Shown piece by piece: positions 37,501-49,611 of a DNA stretch of 64,000 nt (within the stretch, counting starts at the first letter, position 1; every line of letters starts with the position of its first letter). The stretch comes from Amyloporia xantha (taxonomy: Eukaryota > Basidiomycota > Agaricomycetes > Polyporales > Adustoporiaceae). Both the position numbers and the translations under genes were made by a program. Location of the stretch: contig JAYKKR010000007.1 in the NCBI GenBank assembly GCA_036971615.1, positions 744,001-808,000 on the forward strand, in the 5' to 3' direction. The notes beneath the pieces were generated by a model. That model saw only the letters and a list, made by a program, of their open reading frames with translations, did not search any database and was not told the origin of the DNA.

Positions 37501-40010
37501 GGGGCGAAACGGCTTGGCCCCCTGTTCTGGTATGTCGGAAAGTTCAACTTGATCTAATGCAGCATGCCATTCGACCCTTTCGCTACTGGTGCGAGGGTTC
37601 CTAACAGAACGTACTTTATGAATGCTAATCTTCCGATAGGCGTCGGAGCCAGTATGCACGCAGGTCGCCTCGCCGAGGGAGCCGATGACGGGATTCCCTG
37701 TCTGCCAGGGTCCACAGGGACAAATCGCAGGAGTGATAATCTTGCTTATGGATCGGTACTTCGCCATCTCCTGATAGCAACACTTCGTGCAGAGCGCTAT
37801 CAAGTATGCGCTCGACTTCTGGTCAGAAGGGGGGGTTTGTAAAAACCTCCCAAGTGCAGGTGGGGGTGGTTCCCACGTACATCTCTATTGTGCATTAAAC
37901 GCCTTTCACGCTGCATCGGGAAGCTGGCGGCGGATGTCGGAGGAGCGCAAAGCTCAATTGGCTCGACGTATCCGATAACAAGAAGGAAGAGGCCTGACCT
38001 GTATTTGCAGAAGCCGTCTGTCGTACTCAATACTTATTTGATATGCAGATGGTGGGTGCCATAAGCGCATCTGTTCACAACCCCCGAAGTGTGCGACTCG
38101 CCATGATAAGGGTGCGATCTTGCCTGATGGGCGCGATAACGCCGCATTCAATGCAGGTTTGGGGCGGGCAGTGCACGACATCTGGGAATTATCATCCGAA
38201 GCGAGTGACCCATTTTTGACTGTCACCTCTCGGGGCTCGGTGGCTATTGCAAGGGCGTGCTTTGGATAGCCGAAGAAGACAGATTTAACAAGACCACGGG
38301 GCCATCCATGCTTCGATGCAGCAGGTGAAGAAAAGGTAAAGCTTTTTTTGTTCTGGTGAGAAAAAAAGCAGACGGGAAAAAGCAAAGCGGCTGGTTCCCA
38401 TAGACCTTTCGCGCCGGTATCAGCGGGATGTCGTACATGGCGCACGAGGCTTGAACCGGTAGACAGCATTAGCCACAGGTTCTTTGGAGTCGCTAGGATT
38501 ATCGAGCTCAGGCAATCAAATCGACTTACCTTCGAGCATTTGTTTTCGGGATAATTCTCTACACCGACAAGCGATTGTGGATATATGACTGCATTTACGT
38601 GTGGTCCAAGAATCTGCTTAGGAATTGACTTGCGCAGCCGTCGAGGTTGCTGCACATCGTCCTGCGAACACCGGTTGACCCGATCACGATCGGCATGACT
38701 ATCAGAGAGCGACGTCCAACGGCCAACTTCCGATCGTGACTGTACAACGCCGCTGGCCATGCAGAGGCCTCAGCAGACATCGTCCGTCGTCTCGTCGCTT
38801 GTAACATCTCCTCAACCAGTCTTTGCCCATCCTCCCCACCCAGTCTCTCTTGGACAGGGGTCCGGACTCCGTGCGAATCGTGGATCCGAAGGATGGAGTC
38901 CGCGAGCTTAACGGACAAGGTTCCTGGATCTAGGATCGACGGCGACTCGGGGTGCAATAGCTGGCTTCCCGTCAGCTGCTCACCTCCATACACCTCTCAG
39001 GGCGCAGACACTCTGCAGTTCCCCTGGCCCCATATATTCACCGCGCGATCGACACCATGAGGAACTTTGCAAGCCGGGCCGCGGCGACAGGAGATGAAGA
39101 ATGAAGAGCTCCTCCCAATCTAGATTGAGAACATTTTAACATGCTGGAGATTTGTCGAGCTTGGTGGTAATGAACAATATTGGCCGATACATCTCTAATG
39201 AGATATAGAGGGCAGACGGCGTCTCACGTCCGTGGGCACCTCGCGCCACAATCGCCGATCGCCTCATCTCGGAAGACGCTTTATTAGTGCTGCTCAGCGC
39301 TCAAGGCCTCAGGACTCGGTGCTCAGTACTTGCTCAGTACTCAGTTCTAGCAGTGCTCATGCTTGCATTGTCTACCATTGCTCTCTTTCTTACCCCTTAT
39401 ACTTTATCGGACGGATGCAACCTCAGAAGCTCCCAAGCGCCGGCTTATTGTTCCCAGAAGTCCTAGTCAACGATTCATCCACTGATCACTGACAACTATC
39501 ATCCAACCACGCATCAGGAGACCGGCTCGGTATGTATGCCTCCACGCAGTCGTTGATACGTCTTCACGGCAACTCGACAAGGAAAGCAGTCACGCTCGCC
39601 CTGCCGGGTCGCTCTAAAAGCGGACCGTCTCACGTCCATTCTCGCTATAAGGTACAGGCATCGTGCCGCAGCCCCAGTGACCATTTCAAGTGATTGATCA
39701 CTGCTTCCATCGGGACGCAGCAGGTACACGGCTCGATAAAAATGGGCCCACTGACAGATCGGATGCGCACGTTGTCTCCTTTGGCACATCGGCAGTCGGT
39801 GTATCTAGGCAGGGTGACGGAACGCGGTCTTCGTCCATGTGGGTCACTGAGGGGGAGCACACGGCCAGCATGTCAGCCCATCTTCCCTGAGCCTGCTTCT
39901 GGCGCGTATACGCCGCTTGCACGCACATAAATGGGTCTGGTACTGTGGCAATCGCGCCCCTCTCTGGGCACCCAGGCTGCCACCGTCCCCGGCCGTCCAC
40001 TGTCCTAGCG
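34519..40010. other. Gene-poor 5.5-kb stretch
   Basis: No gene can be supported. Many overlapping open frames occur on both strands, the longest a 268-codon minus frame at 37954-38760, but none shows a recognisable domain, signal peptide with continuation, or splice chain. Bases 39309-39350 contain near-repeats of CTCAGTACT. Decayed coding or transposon sequence is possible, but no terminal repeats were seen by eye. Confidence 0.45.
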
Positions 40011-41299
40011 ATGTACGCCTCGACCACCGCTCTCGTCTCGGTCTTGTGGGGGTTCGTTACGGTGGCTGCCAATCCAGCGCCAGTCTCCCTCGCGGCTAGG
40101 GACGTGATCCAACAGATCCTCGACCCATCGGTTGTAACCACCCTAACCTCAACAGAGATCTCAGGGTTTGCGGACTACACTCAGTTCGCGAGGGCTGCGT
40201 ACTGCGCCTCAAGCAAGGTCACCGGCTGGCAGTGCGGTCGTAAGCGCTGTGCCAATCCCGGAGACATCATTGATATCTGATCGTACGACCAGAGGCATGC
40301 GATGCCGTCCCGGGCTTCGAGGTGTCACTGACAGGAGGTGATGGGGACGCTATCCAGCTTTGTGAGTATTCTTGATCGTTGTACGGACGTTTCTGTATTC
40401 ACTTTACAACACAGACTATGTTGGATATTGGCCGGACCAGAATGCAGTGGTGGTGGCGCATGAAGGGACGGACCCGACACAACTGTACGCACTGATGTCC
40501 CTCGGGTTCTGCGCTGACGCTAATCACCATCATCGATCCGATATGTGCCTTGGCAGTTTGTCGGATCTGACGGACGTGGACATCATCACCGAGAATCTGA
40601 ACAGCACGCTGTTCCCCGGCGTCTCTTCCGCCGTCTGGGTGCACAGCGGATTCGCGGACGAGCAGGCGCTAACGGCAGAGATCATTCTTGCTGAGGTGCA
40701 GAGCCTCATTCAGGCGAATGGCGCCACTACCGTGCTCACGGTGAGTCTCGTGCGAGACTGGACAGTATCGATGCATGTTATTGACTTCGATTGGGGTTAT
40801 AGGTCGGGCATTCATTGGGCGCCGCTCTAGCTCAGCTGGATGCGCTCTACCTCACCTTGAATCTGCCCTCTAGCATCCATGTCATGTCCCGCACATTTGG
40901 GACTCCCCGAGTCGGAAATCCCGCGTACGCAGACCTGATCGACTCGATGGTATGTCCTGGTCCCTGACTTGATTCGTTCCCGCTGAGCATATATCCGCTG
41001 GATCCGTCGACGCTGACACTCTTGTTTTCGCGCAGGTGCCGGATTTTACGCGCCTGAACAACATGCTGGATCCCATTCCCATTGTGCCCGGACGGTTCTT
41101 GGGTTTCCAGCACCCCGAGACCGAGGTGCATGTCGTGTCCGAATCGGAAAACGACGTCGTAGCATGCCCCGGCAATGATGACGCAACGGACGCGCAGTGT
41201 ACCATCATGTCCGTACCGAACATTGCAGAAAGTGATATATTGGACCACCTAGGACCATACCCTGGCGACATCTACATCGGTACTATCTATTGCACTTGA
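40011..41299 (+). CDS. Secreted class 3 triacylglycerol lipase
   Basis: Five exons: 40011-40239, 40293-40361, 40415-40740, 40803-40949, 41036-41299; 344 residues. A signal peptide is clear (hydrophobic residues 5-20, likely cleavage after VAA). The alpha/beta-hydrolase core has YYVGYWPDQNAVVVAHEGTD, the nucleophile elbow GHSLG with Ser212, RTFGTPRVGNPAYAD, the probable acid in NNMLDPIPIVP (D269) and the catalytic His in LDHLGPY (H328). Paired cysteines (WQCG, ACDAV and CT at the end) match the disulfides of secreted fungal lipases and feruloyl-esterase-like relatives. It would hydrolyse extracellular acylglycerols or esters. The first-intron donor is GTAAGC; without splicing the frame stops 13 codons on. 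Confidence 0.93.
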
Positions 41300-41778
41300 C
41301 TTATTTTCACTATCATTTTGGGGGCATTCTGAAGAGCTTGTAATGTAAGTGAGGAATTTCGTTCTGTCTCACCTGCATCCAGTGGGCTCATCTGATTGAG
41401 CAGATTATCTGTATACCATTTGCGTCATGTTTGTACAATACTTTTGGCTTGTACTTATCACTCCGCCATATCTCATTGTTAAAGTACCACGAAAAACTTC
41501 AGAAACAACCCGCGCTTTGCTGATTGAAAGACTCTATCATCGTTCCGCGGCAGCGTGATACCGCGGAGCAGATTGTTCGCGGCATTACTACACACGAGCA
41601 AGCGGTAAACAGCGAAATAAAAGGGCACATCATGTTAATTTGGAAACGCAGACGATTCGCCGGCGCTACATATGTATGCATTTCACGCAGACAAATCTCC
41701 ACTCGTCGGGATGTGTCTAAAAACAAACGTACAGTGTACTTGGCTTCCTAACTGTTGTTGTTCACTCTTGCCACTTGT
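41300..41778. other. Intergenic stretch, no gene supported
   Basis: 3' flank of the lipase gene up to the tRNA terminator. AT-rich; nothing recognised. Confidence 0.5.
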
Positions 41779-41783
41779 AAAAA
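41779..41783 (-). terminator. Pol III T5 terminator for tRNA-Glu(CUC)
   Basis: Five Ts on the transcribed strand, 27 nt beyond the tRNA 3' end, are the first T-run able to stop Pol III. Confidence 0.6.
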
Positions 41784-41810
41784 TAAATTGCCCAATGGCA
41801 GACGACAAAT

Positions 41811-41887
41811 TCGGATACGGGGAATCGAACCCCGAGCTACCGCGAGCCAGTGAGAGGCGGTAATGTTAGCCATTACACCATATCCGA
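41811..41887 (-). tRNA. tRNA-Glu(CUC) with a very short intron
   Basis: A full cloverleaf is visible on the minus strand. The 7-bp acceptor stem pairs TCGGATA with TATCCGA, the T arm is CGGGG-TTCGATT-CCCCG, and the anticodon stem pairs ACCGC with GCGGT. Between the stem halves are 13 nt, six more than a normal loop, so an intron of about 6 nt follows position 37; the anticodon is CTC. Internal promoter boxes A (TGGTGTAATGG) and B (GGTTCGATTCC) are intact. No CCA is encoded, as expected in a eukaryote. Confidence 0.9.
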
Positions 41888-42012
41888 CATATAGGCGCTC
41901 TGACGACTTAAATACATATCGACAATTTAATTGGCCACGCTGCTTGTCTCGAACAGCTACAGCCTATAGTACAAAACCATCACCATCCATTCTGTCTTCT
42001 CCGTGTCTCACG

Positions 42013-43079
42013 ATGACAAGTTTACGCTACTCAGAGAACCGCGACCGGGACGCACGGCGGCCCACTCATGATGCTCCACGATATGACCGAGGTCGGGAGC
42101 GGCCCATTGACGGTGGCAGCCGAAGAGGCGGTGGCGATCGAAGGTCTGGCTACGAAGGGTCCAAACGCAGAGAGTATGACCGTCGGGAGGATGATGTCGA
42201 CGACTACAGACGTGAACGCCCTGTGCGAGAACGCGCAGAGTACTCTCGAAGAGAACGCGACTTTGACCGCGAAAGGGACAGAGACACGCGGGCAGGACCG
42301 TCGCGCCGTTCAGCTTCACCACGTAGGCATGTTTCTAGAGGACAGTCACAAACATCATCGCAGCGCGAAGGCTCCACTGAAGACAAGGCGAAACCAAATT
42401 TCGCACCATCCGGGTTACTCGCGGCGGACACGAAGACCATCAAACACGACGACGGCACCAGTACTGTGTTGAAATACCACGAGCCACCAGAAGCACGAAA
42501 ACCCGTCGTGGGATGGAGATTGTATGTGTTTAAAGGCAAGGAACAAGTTGGTGAGTCAAATGTTTTTGATTAATCACGCATTGAAAGGTAAACATTTTTT
42601 GGCAGACTTACTTCATATACATCGACAGAGTGCGTACTTGATAGGTCGAGATCGAACTATCGCCGACCTTTCTGTGGATCATCCGTCTTGTTCAAAACAA
42701 CATGCGGTCATCCAATGTACGTCTTACTGTCTATACCAGTATCGTGGTGTCGAACTTGTTTGGTCAGTCCGGCACGTACAGGAAAAAACCGAGTTTGGCG
42801 ATGTGAAAGGCGCAGTAAAGTGAGTGAAACTTCTGCTAATCGGGAATCTATTTGTTTTACGCATACTATCCCGTAGACCGTTCATTATCGACCTAGAATC
42901 TACTAATGGAACATATGTGAATGATGAAATGATACCTACGTCAAGATACTTCGAGCTGAAAGCCAGTGACGGTAAGTCCGCGCTTTTAGTCGATGTCTGC
43001 TATTGTCTAACTTGGCGCAGTAATCAAGTTTGGAGAGTCCCAGAGGGAATATGTACTCCTTCATGACGACGCTGCCTGA
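42013..43079 (+). CDS. FHA-domain splicing/RNA-retention protein, SNIP1/Pml1 type
   Basis: Five exons: 42013-42550, 42606-42716, 42768-42819, 42877-42971, 43021-43079; 284 residues. Yeast Pml1 is part of the RES complex that retains unspliced RNA in the nucleus; human SNIP1 is its homologue. The N-terminal about 130 residues are Arg/Asp/Ser-rich (RD/RS-like). The FHA domain fills the C-terminus: LLHIHRQSAYLIGRDRTIAD, HPSCSKQHAVIQ, FIIDLESTNGTYVND and VIKFGESQREYVLLH, with the phosphothreonine-binding Arg, Ser and Asn all present. The second intron is 42717-42767: a nearer CAG acceptor would give a 23-nt intron and a wrong frame, whereas the CAG at 42767 gives a continuous FHA strand. It starts 125 bp from the tRNA-Glu(CUC) gene. 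Confidence 0.92.
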
Positions 43080-45593
43080 CGCCGGTGTCAGTTTGTGCGC
43101 AAAATGAAGTTGTAAACTATCGTTGTGGCACCTCTTCGATCACTTGAAAGACTAGTATGTCTACGATTGCTATTGGAATCCAGATTCCGACGGGTCAGGT
43201 CTTGACAATGCTATTGATCTGACAAACATCCTCTGCAAATACTCGATGTATGTATTATCTCAGGCGCAACATTTTCTCAACCAAATGCGGCTTGTGATAG
43301 GCTCGACATGTTGTAACTCCATGATCTCTCAACTCCTCGGTGGGATTGGCGCTGAAGTGGCGGAACCCTTTGCGGTTTAAGTTTGACCACAACAATAACC
43401 TATAAGGCGAGCTCAGCAGAATATCTGCCCTAGTCGAGAGAGCAGGCGGTGGTTGTCGTTACTGACTCATTACCCGATCACGATAATGATGTGAAATCAC
43501 GGCAGGGTTAGTCTCAACTAACGTGTATATTCAATTACTGTCTGAAGACGGACATAACAGCGAGCAGGAGCGCGGGAATGTTGATATAGATGGATGATAC
43601 ACGCATTCCTGTTGCGTGTAGTCTTTAAGTGAGTTTTGTTTCAAATCATCATAGCGACCATACCGTTAACATCAGCGGCACAGAACGACCTGATCTCCTA
43701 AGACATGAATATCAGCCTGTCCGTAGCAGAGTTTTGTCCAGATGCAAGCATCTTTTAAAATTACGGTCATGTCGGATCGCATTGAATCGTTCATGCGGTG
43801 GTAATTGTTGTACAGAATGCTGAGAACCAGACTTACTGCTTTGTGGTGGATTCAAAAGCGACGATGTCTAGTATCTGTGCGACTCAAAAGACAGCAAGGC
43901 GACGGTGACCTCGGAGTGGTGAATCTTGATTCGGTGCCTATCTTATGCACAATCCTGGAGGAACTCTAAATCCTCTACTTTACAGGAAGCCTCCGAAATT
44001 TCATGAACACAAGTTCTTGAATGCTATACTACCTCAAGGTACCAGGCGAAATGAGGACGGAGGATGCAGTATTAGTCCCTCCCTGGCAAATCAGCGATCG
44101 CCGAAATTGTTCTTAGGACGATAATTTGGATAATTGCGGCCTACATATGCAGGCGGTGCGGATCAATTTCTTCGATATGCTAATCTTACGATTCTAGAGC
44201 AGGTTGGCAACAGGTCAATGCCAACTTGATCGCCCAGGTTTGGCATAAATTTTGAAGAGGTATATGAACCTTGCATTGTTCATGGCCTCGGTCTCAGATG
44301 GCTCAGGTGTAATATGTACAGTATAGGACCGCTCCTTGACACACCACCGGTCGATGACACAGCCGAGCCCTGCTCATGCAATTCGCACCCAAATTTCATT
44401 GTAAAAATCTCTAAAATACCGCAATGTATGGTACCTACTATAAGTGCCCCTGGGTTTATAATTGAGACAGTGTTTATAAATTCGGTCTAGCTCCTTCTAC
44501 AACCACTCAAAAAACATAAAACTTGGTTTACAAATACTTTTGACTATTTCAAAGAAGACTGCCTACTCAGAATCACGAAATTGTGCGTGGATCGTAAATG
44601 AGACACATCGCAACACGCGATTTACACCTCGAAGCTCCCATTTCGAGCATAGATTGCCGTATCGAGCCAGATCCTGCTAGCCAAAAAATCTGGAACTTTT
44701 ATATGGTCTTCATATGCAATATACGGCCAAGCCCATGTACTTTTCTTGTTTCCTTGTGCTCGCATTTGTTGTCATTGGTGCCCTCGCTCATGGAGCGTTA
44801 CAACTGGATACATGCGCGTGATGGTTTTGATCTCCGCCATAAACCTCGCAGGGACGCGCCACAATCACTGCAGTGCATGCCGACCGGAGTTGTGCCCCTG
44901 CCGTTGTGACAAATGTGACCCAAATTATAAACACTGGTATTTTTGCCTACATGTCGCACCGGAAGACATCCGAGAACAGAACAACGATGCCAGCTGCTAT
45001 CATTGTTAGCTAGGTTTCTAGAGCGGAAGGAGATGCATCAACTCGTATAAATTTCATATGCGTATGTGGAGCGGATGTGTAGCTATAGCATGAATACCGA
45101 AAACCGTTATAAACCCAGGTCCACTGATAGTACTGCGTACGGAATTTTGTGCAGATTGGGGACCAAATGCGAGAGAGAGAGCAAAAACATTGCTCAAGGG
45201 GGGTCAAAACGAAATTTCGCGGTGGCAAGCCTGCCAAACAACTGACAACAGATGCAACTCGCGCGAGAATTCCAGTCCAAGATGCCCATAAACAGCAAGT
45301 GTGTCAGGGAAAGGGGTCCACCCTCCGGTGGGACCTTGGAGGAATCAACGCACTGAAGGAGAACTACAGCCGAGACCTTCTTGAGGAATTTATTGACAGA
45401 GCTTCCTGACCATGGCTTTCGTATGGTTGAAACAGCGCCCGTGATTTCCTCGAAGATCACATACGGGAGCGTGTTTTCAAATTGGGTGTGTCAAGGAGCG
45501 GTCCTATACTGTATGCTATTGAGGTTTTAGTTCACAGTCAATCCTGGGCTAGTTCGAAAAGAACTAGTTATGTGAATTGACTCCAAATGTCAA
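43080..45593. other. Gene-poor 2.5-kb stretch
   Basis: AT-rich relative to neighbours, with only short frames interrupted on both strands. No domain, splice chain or clear repeat was found by eye between the SNIP1-type gene and the second tRNA. Confidence 0.45.
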
Positions 45594-45685
45594 TCCGATA
45601 TGGTGTAACGGCTAACATTACCGCCTTTCACAGGTAGTAGTGTGTGTAGCGCGCGGTAGCTCGGGGTTCGATTCCCCGTATCGGA
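45594..45685 (+). tRNA. tRNA-Glu(UUC) with a 21-nt intron
   Basis: The acceptor stem pairs TCCGATA with TATCGGA, the T arm is CGGGG-TTCGATT-CCCCG, and the anticodon stem pairs ACCGC with GCGGT. 28 nt lie between the stem halves: a 7-nt loop with anticodon TTC plus an intron of about 21 nt after position 37. A and B boxes (TGGTGTAACGG, GGTTCGATTCC) are intact. Outside the intron it differs from the tRNA-Glu(CUC) gene 3.7 kb away only in the acceptor stem, one D-arm base and the anticodon. Confidence 0.93.
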
Positions 45686-45690
45686 GTAAA

Positions 45691-45696
45691 TTTTTT
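45691..45696 (+). terminator. Pol III T6 terminator
   Basis: Six Ts begin five bases after the tRNA-Glu(UUC) 3' end. Confidence 0.85.
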
Positions 45697-47003
45697 CCCT
45701 GCCCCATACTCACTCAATTCAGTCAATACTGTACCTGCAACGATAGCACGTAGCTTCGCTTGGCGTACATTTAGAGCTCTCAGATATAATCCTGCATTCA
45801 GCATGATTTATACTGCGACAAGACTGAAATCGATTATTAAAGTTATATAAGACGACCCTCTTAAGACTCCGGTGATATATGATGCCAATCATCCCTACGT
45901 GAATGCTTGAATCATTCAGCGCCGCCTTCGAGAGCGAATCCGCTTTCCATTCTGCACTGCAGGACCATGGCTGCCACGTAGACCAAATAAGTAACGACAA
46001 CGTAAGGATAGTGTTAGACAGTAGACTTACCCGCGAATCTTCTTTTTGGGTGATGGCGGATGCGAAAATTCGGCGGGCGGTTCACCCTGCCGGAACTTCT
46101 CCATACTCCAGAGGATGTATCTAGACAGCCCAAGTCAGACCACTATGATTCTCACAAGATTGAAAAGTTTGCGTGCCTGCGATCCCGCACAGGCAGCCCC
46201 GCCTTTTTCAACTGTGGGCCATTCAGTTTCCATAGGTCCTCCCATGTTCCTACAGTTACTTTCGTATCTGCTGATCTCCCAATAGCCTTGAGAAAGTCCA
46301 CTGGAGTGGCAATCGAGCCTATGAGACCAAACCACAAGAGCTATTCAGTAGGCCCGAGTTTCAACGCACAGACGCCAGGTACCTTGGGGTGACGGTACAG
46401 GTCGCAGTGCAGCTTTATTCTGTAGCGAACGGCAAAGCCGAGGCACAAAAGAGATCGTCTGGGAGGCCAGGCGGGACGACATGGTGCATACGAGAACCAG
46501 GGTGGCGAATGTAAGAACAGCGCATATGTACACCTCCGCCACGCGACATCTAAGATCGAGATCGTCCGTCGGCGGCTGACTCTGAGCCACAACGTAGGAG
46601 GCACACCAGATGACGGTACATACAGCTCGGTGCACATCTTTGCGAATGGCACATTTTATATATACAGACTATACAGACTCACTGTCGGCCTCGCTCGAGG
46701 ACGCCTCAAAGAGCACACTTTGAGATGTTTCTCGTTACTAGCAAACATGACTCTACTAGCAGCGTAGCACCTTCAATTTTAAATTCACATTATTTGAACA
46801 CACTAGTCTGTTCCGCATCTATGGAGCCGGTAGCGAGAGTAGATTGAGTTCTCCAATAACCGAAAGGGATACTATCTGCCTAATCATTTGTCTGGTAAAT
46901 CGGCTCGACCTTAGGTGTATGAACGAATCGGGACAAAGTGAATCACAGATACGTATTGGGCGGCAGGAAGGAAGGGTCACAGAGGATGACAGACTGCACG
47001 TAA
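45697..47003. other. Intergenic stretch, no gene supported
   Basis: 1.3 kb between the tRNA and the MON1 stop codon. Open frames on both strands around 46050-46650 overlap each other as shadows and resemble nothing known. Confidence 0.45.
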
Positions 47004-49423
47004 TTAGAACACGGGTGCATCCCTCAAGAACAGCCGTTTCTCCTCCTTTTGTACCCATCGTGCTACAGCGTTAGCAGCATTCACAACGGCGCTCTTGGGT
47101 AAGCGTGGCGACAAGGCTAGGTAGAGTTCAAACGGCTGGGTGATCTATGATGTTCTTGTCAAGTGCCAGCCACACATTAATAAGAACAGGTACGCACCCA
47201 GCCCATCACGCTCTCCCGCTCGGTCCGTATGTACTGCAGCTTCAACGTACTTCCCTGGCCGGATTTCGCATGTATTGCATCATATAAAGTTTGGTAGAGC
47301 GTAGTTAGCCTGCAAGGGTGTAGCCGAGAACCGATCAAGTAGACGACCTTGCGGGAGGAATGACGTTGCTTACCTTCGCTTTTCATTCAAATCGTTATAA
47401 GGATCCTCGAACAGCGGCATTGTCACCTGAACGTGCGACCGGGACTTGTACACGAAGTGACGCAGACCAGGTATGCCAAGATCAGCGACAGAATATTCCG
47501 TCTCCCCGCGGGAAATAGCGTTCGTCAGTGCGTCAAGAAGCCCGTCCTGTGTTAGTCGCTAGTGGGAAAGGTTACCATGCGCCCTCCTCAAACAGTTTCT
47601 ACGAAGCTTACAGTGTTGATGGTGTCACACCAGTTTCTGACGGCCTCGAAATCTGCGCTTCCACTTACACAGACCAAACTGAGTTCCGGGGCAGGCTTCT
47701 CCGCAACAGTCGCCTGTGAGCTGCTGGCCGCCTCAGAATGAGGACTATCCTCTGGTGTCGTCTCAGCTTCCGACGTGTCTTGTGGGGGTTGCTTCTCGAT
47801 GGGAACGTCGTTCTGGCGGTGTAGGAACATCACGTATGCGTTGACGAATGCTGCGGAGTTGAACTTCGGAAGGCACACGGGCAACCACGACGCAGCCGCG
47901 GAGGAATTGATGATGGACGGCGAGTGAATAGTGTTTATGAGGATATGCAGGTCTAGAAAGCGATGAGAATGGGAGTTTAAAAATCGTACCAAGTCACAGC
48001 TGCATACCTGAGGGATGTATAGAATGCTTCCTAGGCCGAACAAGAGTGATGACCCGCCCTTGAGCTATTAAAATCACATAGAGAATATCCTGAATACAAC
48101 GCATCATGAGACAAAAGCCGTATTGACAACGTGCAATCATACCTTGATCTTGGATGTCGGTACCAGGATATCTGCGACGCTCTTGCGTAGCATGGGCTCG
48201 AGCTTGAGGCAGTGTAACGATGAAGTACTCATTGCCAGATCCCACTCTAGTCTTTCTAGCAGCGAAAATAGGAAAGGTTCGGCACCTGAGAGCATTCCAT
48301 CACATGGGTGTCATATCATTTGCCTAAGTAGTGAGCACTGACCACTGAGTAGTCTGCGTAAGTCGAAATTAGTCCGCCGCTCGAACATACGGCGCAGCTG
48401 TTCTGCAGAGACGACGCTCAAGATTTGTAAGTGCAGATACTCGAGGTGGAAACGCGTCTTGCTTTGCAAACGTCAGCGTGCAGACACTTAGGGACATGTA
48501 TCAACGCATATGGCCCACTCACTACTGATTCGGGCTCGCCCCAAGATGAGACGCAGACGTAGTAAAGCGGGGATCTCAAGAGGAACGTAATGCGTGTATT
48601 TCCAGCGTTGATACACCGCAACTTGTCACCGTCATCGAGGAAAACAGACACAAGCGCTTGCATGATTCCGATGGTCGATGTGTAACTGTCTGAAGTGTCA
48701 CTATGCTGTCGACTGAACGTCACCGTCAGGGAGCAGACCATAGGAGCGCGTGAGTAGTACTTACCTGATGAACACCGGCTTGCCAGCGTCCGTCAGGACA
48801 AAGTATTGTCGTGGAGGGTAGACGTCAGCTTGATTGCTCGCCGGTTAATCGAAGTCTACTAGCAAGAAGAAATCGGGTACCAGGATTATGAGACATTTCA
48901 TTTATGTCAACTGCCTTTCCTTTCCTCCTTCGGCTGCGTTGATCTGGACGTCGCATAAGTCTCGTCGACAAACCAAGCATCGAGGAGGGCAATACCTGTG
49001 CTCACCTTTCGATGGTTCCTGCTCGTTCAGTGTCCGTCTCAGCTGCTCACGGAGGTGCTGCTTGGAATCTTCATCTCCTGCACGAGTGTCAGGATGCCCA
49101 TTGACGGTTCCCTGCTCCCCGACAACCGTGTCGGTCTCGTCATCGACTTCTTGGACTAACATCCCTTCGGGCAATGATGTCTCGACAGTAAGGGCCGACG
49201 AGGCTGAACTACTCGCACCCTCGTGGTATCCATGTGCTAATGCGTCGAATTGCGGAGAATCAGATATAGGAGTCTGTAGCGCAGACGTATTTCCATGGCT
49301 GTAGACTCGCGAAGAGACGGACGGGGCTGGGCGTGCTAGAGGGGGTGCTAACCGCGAGAGTGCAGATGTCGGAGTGCCCACTCGAGAAGGCGTTCGAGAC
49401 CGTGGTGTGGTCGGCGTCGACAT
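47004..49423 (-). CDS. mon1: Vacuolar fusion protein MON1 (Rab7 GEF subunit)
   Basis: Ten exons: 49423-49006, 48828-48765, 48712-48523, 48457-48343, 48285-48143, 48089-48008, 47952-47612, 47546-47374, 47309-47198, 47144-47004; 592 residues. With Ccz1, MON1 activates Ypt7/Rab7 on endosomes and autophagosomes. After a disordered N-terminus (about 150 residues) come the longin-type signatures PPRQYFVLTDAGKPVF, TSTIGIMQALVSVFLDDGD, FLLRSPLYYVCVSSWGEPES, HLEYLHLQILSVVSAEQLRR, DILYVILIAQGRVITLVRPR and, at the end, FELYLALSPRLPK and ARWVQKEEKRLFL. A Glu/Ser/Pro-rich insertion of about 50 residues sits in exon 7. The first intron is 177 nt, about three times the local norm; a small missed exon inside it is possible. 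Confidence 0.93.
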
Positions 49424-49611
49424 ACTCGTCGCGTCTCGAAATGGACGACGCCTAGTGTAAATAAAAGTATACCGTAAACTGAACCGGGTGCAATAGTATA
49501 GATATGGTGTGAGAAGGTTTCAGGAGCGCTTGCCCCGCTGGTCGCGACCAACATGGTGCACGACGCCAGAACCAAGCCAGCACGATCCGACCTTCAACGT
49601 CCTCATAGGAC
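49424..49611. promoter_or_regulatory. Bidirectional promoter, mon1 / BTB gene
   Basis: 188 nt separate the two divergent start codons, so both core promoters and leaders share this interval. Confidence 0.5.

Noticed and set aside
37954..38760. 268-codon minus-strand open frame with ATG
   Set aside because: Composition is unlike a folded protein, it has no domain or signal, and it overlaps other chance frames in a gene desert; not enough to call a gene.
42717..42739. A 23-nt GTACGT...CAG interval as an intron in the SNIP1-type gene
   Set aside because: Too short and it shifts the frame; the 51-nt version ending at 42767 gives an intact FHA domain.
46060..46652. Overlapping 110- and 103-codon frames on opposite strands
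   Set aside because: They mirror each other, have no domain and no splice partners.
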